DNA of 64,000 bases from Tetradesmus obliquus (GCA_030272155.1 CP126193.1:6324001-6388000), one strand, 5' to 3'; positions 24,154 to 36,345 are shown, numbered from the stretch's first letter. Made by a program: numbers and translations. The notes: generated by a model not told the origin, from the sequence alone.

Positions 24154-24293
24154 GCTTCGCAGGAGAGGGCGGCTATGGGCTTGTGGTGCTGTGTGAGAAT
24201 GACCAGGGGCTGGCTGCTGGGCAGTACGCTGTATTTTACCAGCAAGGGGCCTGCCTGGGATCTGCACAGATGCTGGGCAGTGTGGCTAGGTAG
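20128..24293 (+). CDS. MNMA: tRNA-specific 2-thiouridylase (MnmA/TrmU), organellar
   Basis: It thiolates U34 of tRNAs for Lys, Glu and Gln using ATP and persulfide sulfur. Exons 20128-20465, 21048-21168, 21441-21515, 21869-22002, 22273-22642, 23005-23157, 23389-23465, 23762-24293 are all in phase and give 599 aa. Visible motifs: PP-loop SGGVDSS (about residues 128-134), [10 protein letters not shown] with the first catalytic Cys, [16 protein letters not shown], and [16 protein letters not shown] with the second catalytic Cys, then the C-terminal barrel ending [15 protein letters not shown]. The roughly 115-residue N-terminal extension is Ala/Gln/His-rich and could be a plastid or mitochondrial transit peptide. 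Poly-Q inserts interrupt the enzyme between GHYA and KDQTYFL and again near the C-terminus. The start is chosen at the first ATG of the open exon; 20149 is an alternative. Confidence 0.95.
20761..20812. repeat. TGTTACG tandem repeat
   Basis: About seven imperfect units of (TGT)TACG(TG) lie in the first intron of the MnmA gene. It is simple-sequence DNA with no visible function. Confidence 0.7.
21747..21812 (+). pseudogene. Relic copy of MnmA exon 4
   Basis: It starts right after a CAG acceptor and matches the first ~65 bases of the functional exon at 21869. It carries in-frame stops and substitutions (for example, CTGACAGCGCGTAG where the real exon reads CTGGCAGCGCGTGG). It can no longer code for the [20 protein letters not shown] segment. 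Confidence 0.8.
24098..24150 (+). repeat. CAG run coding poly-Q in MnmA exon 8
   Basis: An in-frame CAG run adds about 18 glutamines between EQ and [10 protein letters not shown] in the C-terminal domain. A second coding run (about 22370-22415) lies in exon 5. These are exonic, so the coding strand reads CAG rather than CTG. Confidence 0.92.
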
Positions 24294-24345
24294 CACTGCA
24301 GGGTATCTGTTCATACATCAACAGGTTGTGGAAGTGTTACAAGCG

Positions 24346-24665
24346 TGTGTGCTTTGGGCGGTGAGGAGTTGTTAGCGCTGCCTTTTGCAACAGCACAGGC
24401 TCTGCGCAGATGCTGGGCAGTATGGTCAGGTGACATCTTACATTCAGACACTGCAGAGTGACTGTCTTGCAAGTTCTGGTGATGGATGTATGAGTGTGCT
24501 TTGAAGAGTGAGGGGTTTTAGCAGTGCACTTGTTGTAGCGCAGGCTCTGCTCAAGTGCTGAGCGGTGTGGGCCAGGTAGCACTTGCAGGATTCTGTACTG
24601 CATTTGCTGGTGATGAAAGGCCAGGTAGCACTTGCAGGATTCTGTACTGGCATTTGCTGATGATG
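24346..24665 (+). repeat. Tandem decayed copies of the MnmA 3' end
   Basis: After the MnmA stop, two units about 148 bp apart (24346-24425 and 24494-24570) repeat a segment containing the GGCTCTGC-CAGATGCTGGGCAGTGTGG tail of the last coding exon. A second small duplication of about 49 bp (24571-24615 and 24620-24665) follows. All lie outside the reading frame. Confidence 0.7.
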
Positions 24666-25184
24666 ATGGATGTGTTGTTGTGCATAGCAGAATGACAGGA
24701 GTCCCAGTTGCTTCTGCAGCAGCACAGGCGCGTGGCGCGTGTGACACATTCAGAGCAGGCTGTTGACCGCGCACAGGAGGGGCGTGCATGTTGGCTGCTG
24801 CTTGCTGACATGTGCAATGGATGCACAGCTGATGCCACAGTCAAACGATTCTTGATGTGATGAGTTTGGTGTAGGGCTGTACAGCGTCTGTGGCATAATA
24901 GCGGTTGCGGTTGTACATGCAGGGCAGGCCAGTGTCACTCCAATTGTCACCAAGCTTGAACCCTTGTGTGGGTGACAACTGCTGTGCATGCTGCTGCAGC
25001 ACTCCTGTGGCACTGGTCAACTATGGCTCATACTATGTTTTAGCGTCCAGTCAAGCCTTGCTATTTCACTGCACCTCTTTGTAGCTGCTGCAAAGCTTTG
25101 GACCCAGTGCTGCTGCCACAGCTACTTGCCTGCGAATCTTAGACTCGAACTGTTCGCTTTGAGAAGTTCATTCATATCGTTACG
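24666..25184. other. Intergenic region upstream of pICln
   Basis: About 520 bp between the repeated MnmA tail and the pICln start codon. It must hold the pICln promoter. No RNA gene, clear motif or credible reading frame is seen. Confidence 0.4.
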
Positions 25185-27382
25185 ATGCCTGTCGATTTGA
25201 AAGCGTACTGCCAAAGGCTTGGCCTGGACTGGGGCTGTCAGCTCGACGAGGGCGGGCAGCCTGTGCTTGATGCAGAAGCAGACGAGCAGCTATCCAGCAG
25301 CTTCGCAAATCTAGGGCTTGAAATCGGAGACTCTGGTAACAGCGTGGGCAGCGGGACGCTCTTCGTAACCACAAGGTGTGTACAGCGGCAGCAGCAGCAG
25401 TAGCAGCAGAATGATGAGTGATCATTGCATGCTTCACTTCAATGCTAGCTGTTGAAGCGAACCACTTAAACTCATGAACTGCACTTTGTAAACGTGGCTG
25501 AGGCGATTCAGACATCCAAAGCACAGCATTTGCTGAAGGATTCACGGCCGTGTAGTGTACTGTTCTGCTGGACATTCCAATCTCAGCTACACCCAACGCT
25601 TGGCGTGATTCATGGTTGCTTGTTGAGATGGGAAACGTATCACCGTCATGTACTGCCCTGGTCTGCGCACAGGCGCATCGTCTGGGTTGCAGCAGCAGGC
25701 GACAGCAGCAGCAGCGGCAGCAGCTTGTCCTGCAGCTACCGCCAGATCAGCATGCATGCTGTGTCCCGGGATGCAGAGGCCTTTGGCAGGCCATGTGTGT
25801 ACATCCAACTAGATGAGGGCTCAGAGCACGGCATGCCAGCAGCAGCAGATGAGGGAGAGGAGGAAGAGGAGGAGGAGCTGACTGCGGAGCTGCGGCTAGT
25901 GCCTGCAGAAGAGGCAGCAGGTGGGGATTTGACTATGAGACAACCAAGCAGCAGCAGAGGTAGCCACGGCAGAGGAAGCAGCGCAGCGGCAATGTAACAA
26001 GCACTGGGCAAACCAGGGCATGAGCAGAGTGGTGTATGCTTGCACTAGCTGCTTGCACGCATGTCCTGATGGCACGTAACAAGACAGCAGCAGCAGTAAA
26101 CACGCCAGCAGTAGACAAGCCAATGCAGTGCGATATCAAAGGGCTGTTATTGCAGTTGTCGATATGTGTAGAGTTCAGGCATAGATGGCCAGGCGGCAGG
26201 TCTTGTGAAGGAGTTGAAGGACCTGTGTTTGCTCATTTGCCGCTGCTGCTGCCCCTGCTGCTGCTGCTGCTGCAGTGGAGGCCATCTTCAGCAAGCTGTG
26301 TGAGTGCTCAGCGCTCAACCCCGACTCTGACGTGGAGGATGAGGCGGGGGCGCAGCTCTTCTTTGACGAGGCAGAGGTGAGGCTAGCAGAATGGCTGAAA
26401 CATCATCAGCAGCAGCAGCTCAAGTAACAGCAGCAGCAGCTGCAGCTTTCGTTTCCAGGTGTAGATGCCTTGGAGGATGAGGCAGGGGCGCAGCTCTGCT
26501 TTGACGAGGCAGAGGTGAGCCAGCAGCACAGCTTACAAACAATACAGCTGCCGCAGCTGCAGCTACCGCTGCAGCTTGCACCTCCTGCGCCTGCCACAAG
26601 CCACTGCCATAGTGATGAATGTTAACATATCAGTGGGTATGCACCCACTGCCCTGTGTGCTATAGTAAGGTGTGCTGTCAGTCGACTAGCTCGCGCATGC
26701 AGCCGCAGCTGTTGCAGCTGGTCACTTTTGCCAGCCAGCAAGCTGCGCTGTGGCCACACACCCATGCATGTCATTTTGTCTCCCCTGCTTTGCCCTGTTT
26801 CTGATTTCCCCTGCCGCTAGGTGCTGGCTGGCCTGCCTGATGATCAGCGCGCTGCGGTGCTGGCGGCGCGGGCTGAGGGCGCGCTGGGGCTGGGTGATGG
26901 CGAGGAGGATGACCTGGACGAGGTGCGGGGGTGTGAACTTCACAGCAGCTGTGTGTGCAAGTGTGAACTTCACCGGGCGCTGGGCGTGCAAACTGTGCAG
27001 CGCGGGAGTGTGAAAATTCATGTTTGAAGCTTGCATACCTGGCGCGCAGCTTCGGGCATCACCGCAGGCAGCCTAGACTTTGGACCCACTGTGTCGTGCC
27101 ACAAATGGGTGCGGCAGGCAGGCTCGCCCATCTTTGCGCAGAATGCGGTGCATTCATAGGTTTCCGTGTTCTGCAACTCAAATGTGTGCGCCTTTTGTAA
27201 GCAGGTGGTTTGCACTGCAAAGCAGCATCAGCAAGTGCGGTGCTGCTGCTGTTTTGCAACTGCTGCTGCTGCTGCTGCTGCTGCAGTTGATGGCTGACGA
27301 CCCGGACCGCTTTGAGGATGACGAAGAGGGGGAGGAGGAGGCAGGCGCAGCTGGGGGAGCAGTGAATGGGGCCCAGCAGTAG
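25185..27382 (+). CDS. ICLN: Methylosome subunit pICln (CLNS1A family)
   Basis: pICln binds Sm proteins and presents them to PRMT5 for arginine methylation and snRNP assembly. Exons 25185-25375, 25673-25920, 26276-26376, 26821-26922 and 27287-27382 are in phase and give 245 aa. The N-terminal PH-like domain shows GSGTLFVTTRRIVWV and YRQISMHAVSRD followed by PCVYIQLD. The acidic loop (poly-Glu) leads into AELRLVPAEEA, VEAIFSKLCECSALNPD and a long acidic tail, the order seen in animal and plant pICln. Start: the only ATG before the conserved domain, in an open exon. A copy of part of exon 3 lies at about 26449-26515. The last two exons are duplicated 9.9 kb downstream (36728-37341). Confidence 0.9.
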
Positions 27383-30300
27383 CTGTAACTGTTTACTCTA
27401 CCCAGCGTTTGTTGAAACGTGTAGCGGTCCGGTCAACAGAGCATAGTTGCACTGGTGAAAGTCGGGTGCTGCACTGTTATAACGTGCCACATGGTGTGTT
27501 GCCGCTCAGTGCAACATTGTGCGCAGCTGACCTGAGCTTCAGCTGAGTGGGAGTTGGTGGAAGAAGAGGAGGAGGAGGCGCAGGGAACAGGAGCAGCCAT
27601 TTGCACACAAATTGTAGTCTCTCTATCAACAACAGCAACAACTCTGCCAGAGAACTGCTGGCAGCAGTGCTGCAGCAGTGCCACCAGGTGCTGCTGTGCT
27701 GTACAATGGTGCTGTTGCTTGTGCAAATTCAAACTTTTTTGGCGCCTCACTTCAAGTGTTACCACATCATCCATCGACATCAAATCGAAGTGTTGTCACC
27801 GCTACGACCATGCTAAAGTGTCACTCCTCAGACCTCACAGGCCATCAGTCCGCAGAATGATTGCCACACACTCAACAACAGCACGCCGCCAGTGGCTGCT
27901 TGACAGTTTTTGACCAAGTCAAGGCAGGGTGTGACACAAAGTAACAGAAGGCCACAGGAAGAGAAGCCGCATTAAAAAGAAAAGCCAACAACAACTTTCC
28001 CCCAACTTTGGAGTGCTGAACTTCATCCAGTTGCATCATGTGCATGATGCATCAGGTGTGCAGTGCACGCGGTTCACACTGCAGCTGGCACCCAGCGTCA
28101 TTCTTGCACACAGCGCACACAAAAATGCTGCTGGTCAGCTGTTTAAAACATGCTGCTGGGGTCACTGGGCACCATGCATTCTTGTGCGTAATATGTGTGT
28201 ACTATACATGTCTATAACATAACTGCAGCAGTGCTGTCCATCGCGGAATTGCAACGATCGACCTCGGCGGCAGCAGCACCAGCAGCGCTGTTGGATGGGA
28301 GCCTTGATGTTCTGTCTCAACAGCCAAACACGGCAGCACTCTGAACAACTGTGCATGTCCGGACCCCTGACCACATGCAGCGCATATCTGGGCTGAATAG
28401 GTCCCCACATCTGCCATGCTGACATTGCATTTGTAAACAAACATGCATCCAGGCTGCCGAGCAGTTTATGTTATGAGAACCACAAAGTAACAACCTGGAC
28501 AACAGCTGCCGGTACCCAAGAAAGGCAGATCGGTGTCTGGTTGTATCAGGTTGTGGAGGATAACATCCCACTGAGTGGCCACAGCAGAGAAGCCATCCGT
28601 AGTGTTGCTTGACAACCTTAAACCGTCTCACGCGGCAAGCCAACTTGACAGCTCCTAGATCATGCAACATGATGCTTCGTACAACATGTCTGCAACAACT
28701 TGTGCTGACCTGGTACGTTGTACAGCCACTCCTGTATGTGTATGCAATACATGCCGCATGTAAAGGCTTTGATACCTTCTGGTGTGTTTGCCCAAATGTG
28801 ACTGGCTTGCTGTATGTGGATGACACAGCAGGATGTGCTATCGATGTAAGCATGCCTGCGCATAGCATGACCCGTCATCTGCAAAGGCTGTAGATACGGC
28901 AACGAAAATGTTGCCGTCACCGGCACAGCCAAATGACCGGACCACGGCCGTTTGCTTGTTCATAGTACCATGTGCTCCACCACGCCAGAATTACTTTGGG
29001 TCAATGTTGCGCAAGCAGCATAGACACAAAATCTGTCAAGCCCGGCTTGGGGCCCAAGGTCATGAAGGACCGCATGCTGGATGCCACAAACCATCACCTC
29101 ACCCTTATTGCGGTACACATACATCTGCCGCTCCCCGCATGACTTTGTTTATGCATTTGATTTAGCAGCAATGGGTTGTTGCATCTGCTTGACACAAAGC
29201 CAGAGCAGACACCATCGCGCAACATTCAGGTGTGTTGTTATCAATGCACAACCAAGCATAGCAGCAGTACTTTCGAAAATTTCTCGTGCACCTACTTCCT
29301 GAGATCTGTAGGCAGTCCGTCAATGGATAAAGCATGGCACGCTGCACCGAATGCAATCTGCGGTACGACGTTGGTAGTGGGGCCGCCGCCATTGCAGATG
29401 CGCGAACGGTGTCAGGTGAGAAGGCTTTCCAGGCAGGCGCATGTTTCGTCCCCGCCTTGGTTGCACTGGCTTGCTGGAATATGTTGACCTGGTCATCATT
29501 TCTTGCAGGGCGTTCCTGGATCAAGCCAAGCGCAGCAGACACCTGGCTGGCTGCATCCACAGTTGTGGCCGCGGCCACGGCCGTGGCTGGCACAGCAGCA
29601 CCTGAGGCCGCTGTGCTGAGCCCATATCTGTGCACAGCATCAAACATGACGAGTCGGAAATTGCACACAGTCAGCAGTTCTGGCATATGCAGGAGTTCCG
29701 ATGCTGATGCAGTTACAGCAGGCACACAGCAAGTGCCAGTGACTGCTTTGCTGCTGCTGCGACAGAAACGGCATGTGTCTGACATGCATGGCATTATTAA
29801 TATTCTAACAATGTATGTGACGGAACGCAGATTGTGGCCTTGAGGGTGCAGCCTGCAGCTGCCACCCGAGCTCAGGTACTGCAGCTGGCACTTACGTGCA
29901 ACAAAGCAGCAGGCAAGCAACATGCACGAACACGTTTATGGCGCCTTGATATATGCGGGAAGCCATGATGACAGCGCGAATGCGCAGCGTCAGAGCACGT
30001 GTTGGAGGAGCTGACAGCTGTGATCTACGAGCTTCGTGAGTTTATGTGCTAAGTGTCGGCATACAACTTCATGTTTTGTCAGGACAACTACTTCAACAAG
30101 CGCTTGCCTCGCGCATGGTCTACACACCAAGATCTGTTGGATGAAACATGGCTGAAACCCTGTCCGGACAGACACCGGACAGTGAGAGCATGGTAAACAT
30201 TCCCATTGTCATTTCAGAGTGCTGGTGATTCGGAACGTAACCCTGCCACAACGCCTTACAGCCACTTAAGCTGAAGAGCATGTACGCACGTGTTTCCAGA

Positions 30301-30847
30301 AGAGCAGCACTTACATAGCGAACCAAGCCCCCGTGGCCTGCTGACCTGTCCTTTAGCGTGAACTAGCCTGATGTTCAGCTGTTTCTTATATCCGGGCGAG
30401 CTATCGTTGGTGTCACTGCGCAGGTGCAGGCATCCGATCACCTCTGGTTAACACGATTCATCACAAACTGGAGTACAAAACCTAAAAGCGTACCAAAGAC
30501 GTAAGTTAACGATGACAACCGGGAGCATGATGCTCGACGCTGCACGGGCCGTGCTGAGGCCGGATCAGACTCGGCACTCCCTCTCTCACAAACAACTCAC
30601 ACGACATACCAGTCGTTCGGCTGTGCTGTTAATGTTCGCCGTAGACGTATGTGCCTCAGCGAGCCATGTTGCGTCTATTCTGCCAGCCAGCCCTGGCAAG
30701 CCTGTCCTGGGCTGAGTACAGCAGTGTGCACTGCGCACAAAGAACAGCACATGCTGCGTACATTGCCTCTGGCATTGCTTCACCATGTGTTATCATGCGT
30801 GTTGACATTTCACTGCAGCGCAAGGAACTTCCAACTGGAGTCGAGAC
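27383..30847. other. 3.5-kb region with no recognised gene
   Basis: A TGTAA motif two bases after the pICln stop (27384-27388) may serve its polyadenylation. Beyond that, neither strand shows a splice chain with known motifs. Base composition is more even and less CAG-rich than the gene regions. The most gene-like stretch is the minus strand at about 28.2-29.9 kb. The rest may be intergenic or old mobile-element sequence. Confidence 0.4.
29162..29923 (-). CDS. Possible hypothetical protein, open frame of 253 codons
   Basis: This is the longest open frame in the 27.4-30.8 kb gap that is not a triplet-repeat artefact. The middle part is Ala/Thr/Val-rich (AASGAAVPATAVAAATTVDA) between more mixed segments. 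The opposite strand is open too (29334-29843), which weakens the case. No family is recognised and I found no splice partner with matching phase. Confidence 0.2.
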   Translation of the reverse strand: MLLACCFVARKCQLQYLSSGGSCRLHPQGHNLRSVTYIVRILIMPCMSDTCRFCRSSSKAVTGTCCVPAVTASASELLHMPELLTVCNFRLVMFDAVHRYGLSTAASGAAVPATAVAAATTVDAASQVSAALGLIQERPARNDDQVNIFQQASATKAGTKHAPAWKAFSPDTVRASAMAAAPLPTSYRRLHSVQRAMLYPLTDCLQISGSRCTRNFRKYCCYAWLCIDNNTPECCAMVSALALCQADATTHCC

Positions 30848-33800
30848 ATGAACAAGAGTCCAGTGCACTTGCTGGATGACGCAGCGGCAGATCACGACTC
30901 ACTTGGTGAGCTGAATGGGCTGTCGCTGTGCTGCTGAAAGGGACTTGGTTGTTTTGGATCCTTGTGAGTCGAAAAGTCTTGGCGCTGCACCGCTGCCATG
31001 TTGGGCCATCCTGCAACAGCGGACACACAAAAGCAGCACCTGGTCAGCACCACCACTTGCGCGGCGCGGAGCTGCAGCATGCTGACTCCCAGCAGTGCTA
31101 GAGACATCACCAGCTAGCATCGCAAAGCCCTCATGCATGAGGTATGCACTTGGATCCATGTCTAGTTTTAAGAAGACGCATGTGTGCATATATGTATCTG
31201 CTTGTTGAAAATCAGCCGCACTGCCCTCCACATTCACCGCAGGTGTGCACTCTGTTGCGAAAGGAACTGCCAAATACCTGATGCACCCTGGCACAGGAAC
31301 ATCTGCAATTGCCATCTACGGCCGTTGGGGCCAAGGCAAATCCACATTCATGCGGTTGCTAGAGCAGGAAATGGTGGTTGCTGCTGCCAGAAATGCCATT
31401 CTGCCAAATTCACCGCTGCTGGGGCAGGAGCCAGCTGCTCAGCATGGGCAGCGCCGCATGTTGGATTGCGTCAAGCAGCTGCAGCAGCTGAAGCAGCAGA
31501 AGCAGAAGGTTGTTGTGGAGACGTATGTCGACCTGCTGGACCAAGTTTACAGCCAGGACAAAGGAATACGTGCTGGTGCTATGGCAGCTCTCAAGCGCAT
31601 TGCTCAGCCGAAACTGGTGTGCACCTGGTTCAATCCATGGTGGGTGTGATTTTGTTGTTGCTGAGGTGCATCTCCTTTAGCAGCACATACAGCAAAATAA
31701 ACCTCTCCAGTCAGTGAAGCAGATGCAGCGTGTTTCAGTGCCGCTCTTGCTGCTGCTGCTGCTGCTGCTTGCTTGCAGCGTGTTGCAGTGCTCCTCTTGA
31801 TGCTGCTGCTGCTGCTGCCTGCTGACAGCGTGGCGCGATGCTCCTGTCGACTCTGCTGCTGCTGCCTGCTAACAGCGTGGCGCGATGCTCCTGTTGACGC
31901 TGCTGCTGCTGCTGCCTGCCGGCAGCGTGGCGCAATGCTCCTCTTGATGCTGCTGCCTGCTTGCAGCGTGGCGCGATGCCCCTTTTGACGCTGCTGCTGC
32001 TGCTGCTGCTGCCTGCTTGCCATCTGTTGGCTACTCCTGCAGGCAGTACATGACCCAGGAGCAGGTGTGGGCTGGGCTGGTGGTGGAGACAGTGCAGGCG
32101 ATTGAAGCAGCACTGCCCAAGCCACAGCGCTGGATGCTGGCCTGGCGCTACAACCTGTGCTCTCGGCCGGGCCAGGTTTTCCTGCAGCTGCTGCTGCCTG
32201 TGCTTGTGTGCATGCTGGTGGTGTTTGGGCTGGTCGTCTTTGGTGTCACACAGCTGCAGTTCTGCCTGCGCTGCGGCCCAACTGCTGGCATGTGCATCAC
32301 ACAGCAGCTGGCCAGATACATCCCTCCAACCGGCAGCCTGGTCAGCAACAGTACAGCTGCGGCCGGTAGCGCTGGCAGCAGCGCACAGGCCACGGCCTGC
32401 TCACCAGTGCTGGTGAGTTATGCCCTTGGTGACTCCCGTTGCAAAAGCGCATCAATTGCCAAACTGCGTGTTGATCATGCACGATTGTTGCAGTACCATT
32501 GTTGGTCGACACCACGTGTTGCGTGGCGCCTTGCAGGCAAACTGGCTGTCAGCCCTGGTGGCAGTGGTGGGCTCCTTTCTGGTGCTGCTGGTGACCATCA
32601 ACCGGGTGGAGGCAGTCATCAAGCCCCTGAGCGCGACTATTTCTGACAAGCTGAAGTACCTCAGCCTGCCTGACCATGCTCACCAGGCAGGATATCAGCA
32701 TGAGGTGCGTGGCATGCGAACAACACACCCGGACCAAAATGTGACAAGACGTGACATGCCAAGTGTAACACTAAGCACAGGGCCAGCTGATTGATGATGA
32801 ATCAATGTAACAGTTTGAATTGAAGAAGGGCATTAGGCCGGTACAGAGTGCAATGCAAACCAGGTGCGGATGCAGCGTGCTGACATGCCACCACAAATGT
32901 TCCTGTCATGCTCTGGCACATCAGCTGCTGCCAGCAGCCCCAGCATGGCTCAAGCTCAAGGCTGCATGCTGGATGCCACAAATGGCCCTGCTTCATGACA
33001 CATACTAAGCGAGGTGCAGCATGCATGCTTTATCACAAGGGGCGGGTGCAACACGTAACACAAGCTATCTGCGGTTTTGTCGGTGCAGGCCATACGAGAC
33101 CTGAAGCTCATGCAAGCGCTGCTGCAGCAGCGCACACATGCTTGCGGATGTTTCGCTGCGCTGCTTGGGCTGTGGGTGCATGCCATGTGTGCGTGCCTGG
33201 CCTGCGCGTGCTTCTGCTGCTGTGACTGCACGTGGGCACTGCAGTCAATGGAGCAGCAGCATCACCGCAGCCGGCGCAAGCAATGGAGCAACCACCTGCT
33301 GCCAGCGTACAACACGCTCATGACCAGCGCTGGTGCAAACAGTACAAAGCTGGTTGTGTTCATAGATGACCTGGACCGCGTGCAGCCCAGCAAGATTGTG
33401 GAGGTGCTTGCTGCAGTCAACCTCGTGCTCACCGCAGCAGGGATCACAACAGTCATTGGCATGGTGAGTGCACTGGCAGAGCAGCTGACAATGCACGCTT
33501 GCACAGATGAAGCACTTCATTACACTCGTCAGCATGCCTGGATGCTTGGAATTCACACCTCCATCAACAACAACTTCTGCACTGCAGCTGCGTCTGTAGC
33601 GCAGCACATGTGCTATGCTGCTTGGTGCACCTGTGCAGCACTTGATTAATGAGTTCACACATCATGGTCATTGCCTGACATGTCACCAGCAAGTAAACTG
33701 CCTCACTTTTGCATTGGGCATCACTAGTGTAACAATGGAAAGCGATGATTTGGTTTGCAGGACAAGTCCGTCATCCTCGCCGCACTTGCAGCGCACTATA

Positions 33801-36345
33801 AGAGCGACACGGGCGTGCAGGATGCAGCAGACCTTTACCTTGAAAAGATCATACAGGTAACCCAGAGCTTTCACAGCCAGCTGTTGTACAACAGCTGAAA
33901 CGTTGGCTGTAGCAACGTCATGCTTTCCATGTCAAGTGTATGTGTTGCACCACCCGCACAATCATTTGGTGAGCCTGTTGTGGGTGCAGGGTGCAAGTTC
34001 AGCCTCAATCAACATGACAGTGCACCGTCAACCTGCAAGCTGTGTCTAGCAGCACTGCTCCCTCATGCACAGTGTACTGTACACGGCTGAAGGACGTTGA
34101 TGCTTTTGTTTGTCTGTGGCAGGTCGGCCTGATGCTGGCAGATCCAGGCCCAGAAAACTACTACCACTACCTGCAAGGCCTGCGCCTTGCTGAGCCAGCA
34201 GCAGCACAGCAATCCCAGCTGACACCAAAACAGCAGGCGTACGTCGCGCGCCACACGCAGCGCAGCCAAGAGAAGCATGCTGATCCCATTTACAGCAGCA
34301 TTGAGGACAGGGCTGCCCACACACTTCTGTACTCAACTGAGCTGCAAAGGCTCACACCCAGGGCTGTCAAGCGCTTCCTTAATCACCACTACCTGGCAAA
34401 ATTTCTGCTGCCTGAGTCAGAGCTAGTGCAGCCGGCAGTCCTGGACCCAGTGAGCAAGATAACTGTGAAACCTGCAGGCGCTCACCACGCGCTTATGGAA
34501 CCCGCCTCAGCAGAAAAGACTTCCTGTCAGCTCATGGGTTGGATGTACTTTCTGACAGCATATCCGGAGGCTATGCGTGCGGTGCTCAAGGTGAGCCTAA
34601 TTGCCTCCTGTCTCCCATCGTGCCTTCATGCCACCCTGCTGCATACAAGCTCCAATTCCTCAACAAGTGATGCATGAGCTCAGCAAGACAGGCTGCTGTG
34701 CTGATGGGCACCTGTTTGATGGTGAACGTTGTTACCATTTCAAGCCAGTCGGCACATGTTTGATGTTTGATGGAACCATTACACAGTCTGCCCAGTCAAC
34801 TGCAGCTTGTATAGTGAGCATGCTCTACCGCCGTCTGTTGTGTATTGGTTCAGATTTGCAACCTGCTGCTGCACCTGACTGGGCCAGCAAATCACAATGG
34901 TTGATGCTGTGCCTGATCAAGACTGATGGTGCCCTACTAGGGGTTGGTCAGCAGTCCTCAGCATGTTTCGGTAGCAGGAATGTTTGTGGTGCCAGTCGCC
35001 TGAGTCCTGCAAACTGGCAGCTGTCGTCATACCGCCAGTAGCAGATCATAGTCAGAGCATGCCAGGTGCAGCCCATCTCTACCAAGCATAATGTGTTGAC
35101 ATTTCCCGCCCGGCATGTGCTGCCTGCTGCATGCAGTACATCAGCTTGCTCCACGACGCCAGTGGTGAAATGCCAGATCAGCTGGCTGCCATGATGTACG
35201 TGTCACGCGACGGCAAGGACCTGCCAGCCAGCATTTTGCCTACGGATTTGGGCAGCATAAAGAATGAATGGCGAAACTGGCTGGCTTTAGAGGAGACAGA
35301 GGAGCGAGAACACTGGGATGAAATTACGAGAACCAGGTTGTGCGATCTGGACCTCCTGACCATTGTGCAGGCTGTTGCTGCTGCTGCTAGCGGTGAGCTG
35401 CAGCAGAAAATAGCTGAGCTGGACCTACCACCTGCACAGCAGCACAGTGCAGCAGATGCAGCGCATAACGGCCGCCAGCGGGACCAGCAGCAGCGCAGCA
35501 GCAGCAGTGGCAGCAGCGGCCCTGGTGGTGGCGGCACGCGTGACAGCTCTGCCAGCGGCAGCAGCAGCAGCAGCGGCGGCAAGCAGCAAGCTCTGTCCTG
35601 GATGCCTGCGGGTTCCAAGGCAAAAGCCAAGGCCACAGAGCAGCTTACTGGCATGCTGAAGCTTCTACAGAACGAAAACCCAGATTTGCGGGCGTGCCTG
35701 TGTGTGGAGAGCATGCAGATGCAGTTGTTCATCAGGCTGCGCTTTCACATGGAGTTTGCCAGTGGTGAGTAGTACTGCACATTACTAGCCTTGTGAACAA
35801 CAACATTGTTGACCACTGGGCAAAGCCTGGTTCGCTATATCACGGAGTGACACAGCGCAATCACGCACTGGCTGACTCTTAGTAGTGATGCTGCCGATCA
35901 AATGTCAGTCTCTGTTATAGCTCTTTTGCTTGCCTCATTTTCAGTCATGCTTGCAACATGCAGACCAGGTGATAGCTGGGCCGAAGGAGCCAGAGCAGGA
36001 GGAAGAGAAGCTAGCAAAGCTGGCAAGCGCAGGGGCAAGCGCAGTGCTGGATGCGTTAGGTAGGAAAAGGTGCTGCAACTGCTGGCGGCAGTTTTGGCTC
36101 AGGCAGTATTGCTGCATGCTATGGCCAACAACCCATAGATTGTTGCTGTGGCACACAGCAGTAGAGCTGACGCAGTGGCACAGGTGATACACACAAGCGC
36201 GATGCAGTGCAACGTCTGATGCAGCTTCGAATTGTAAACATACCCGTCAGTGTCTGACATCTGAATACCAGTATGTCTGTTCGCCGCAGGCAAGGCTGGG
36301 GTGACCATCAAGCTGACCAGAGACGCAGCACGGAGGGAGAAGTAG
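30848..36345 (+). CDS. KAP-family P-loop NTPase with membrane segments
   Basis: Exons 30848-30905, 31243-31639, 32043-32412, 32537-32704, 33089-33463, 33761-33856, 34123-34590, 35137-35764, 35964-36059 and 36290-36345 are all in phase and give 903 aa. Features in order: HDSLGVHSVAKGTAKYL, Walker A GRWGQGKST (about 46-54), VCTWFNPWQYMTQEQVWAGL (the KAP W-N-W motif, split across a junction), two strong transmembrane segments (about residues 192-212 and 280-300) and a Cys-rich hydrophobic stretch, Walker B KLVVFIDDLDR (about 418-428), then LTPRAVKRFLNHH. The C-terminal half is hydrophilic with a Ser/Gly-rich linker. KAP NTPases bear membrane helices inserted between Walker A and B; animal members organise receptors and bacterial ones are sporadic, often on mobile DNA. 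Its role here is unknown. The short first exon is inferred from phase and motif continuity. Confidence 0.88.
31727..32020 (+). repeat. Minisatellite in KAP NTPase intron 2
   Basis: About six imperfect units of 45-60 bp, each with a CAGCGTGGCGCGATGCTCCT core followed by a CTG run, fill most of the intron and end beside the acceptor at 32042. Repeat-unit copies on the minus strand give long Gln/Ala reading frames that are artefacts. Confidence 0.85.

Noticed and set aside
29560..29590. GC-rich palindromic stretch (GGCCGCGGCCACGGCCGTGG)
   Set aside because: Short and built of simple GGCC units; no flanking repeat or gene context makes it meaningful.
31604..32125. Minus-strand frame rich in Gln/Ala
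   Set aside because: Product of the minisatellite in KAP intron 2 read backwards.
35131..35772. Separate gene at the Ser/Gly-rich KAP exon
   Set aside because: Phases at both ends (0 in, 1 out) fit the KAP chain, so it is an internal exon and not its own gene.
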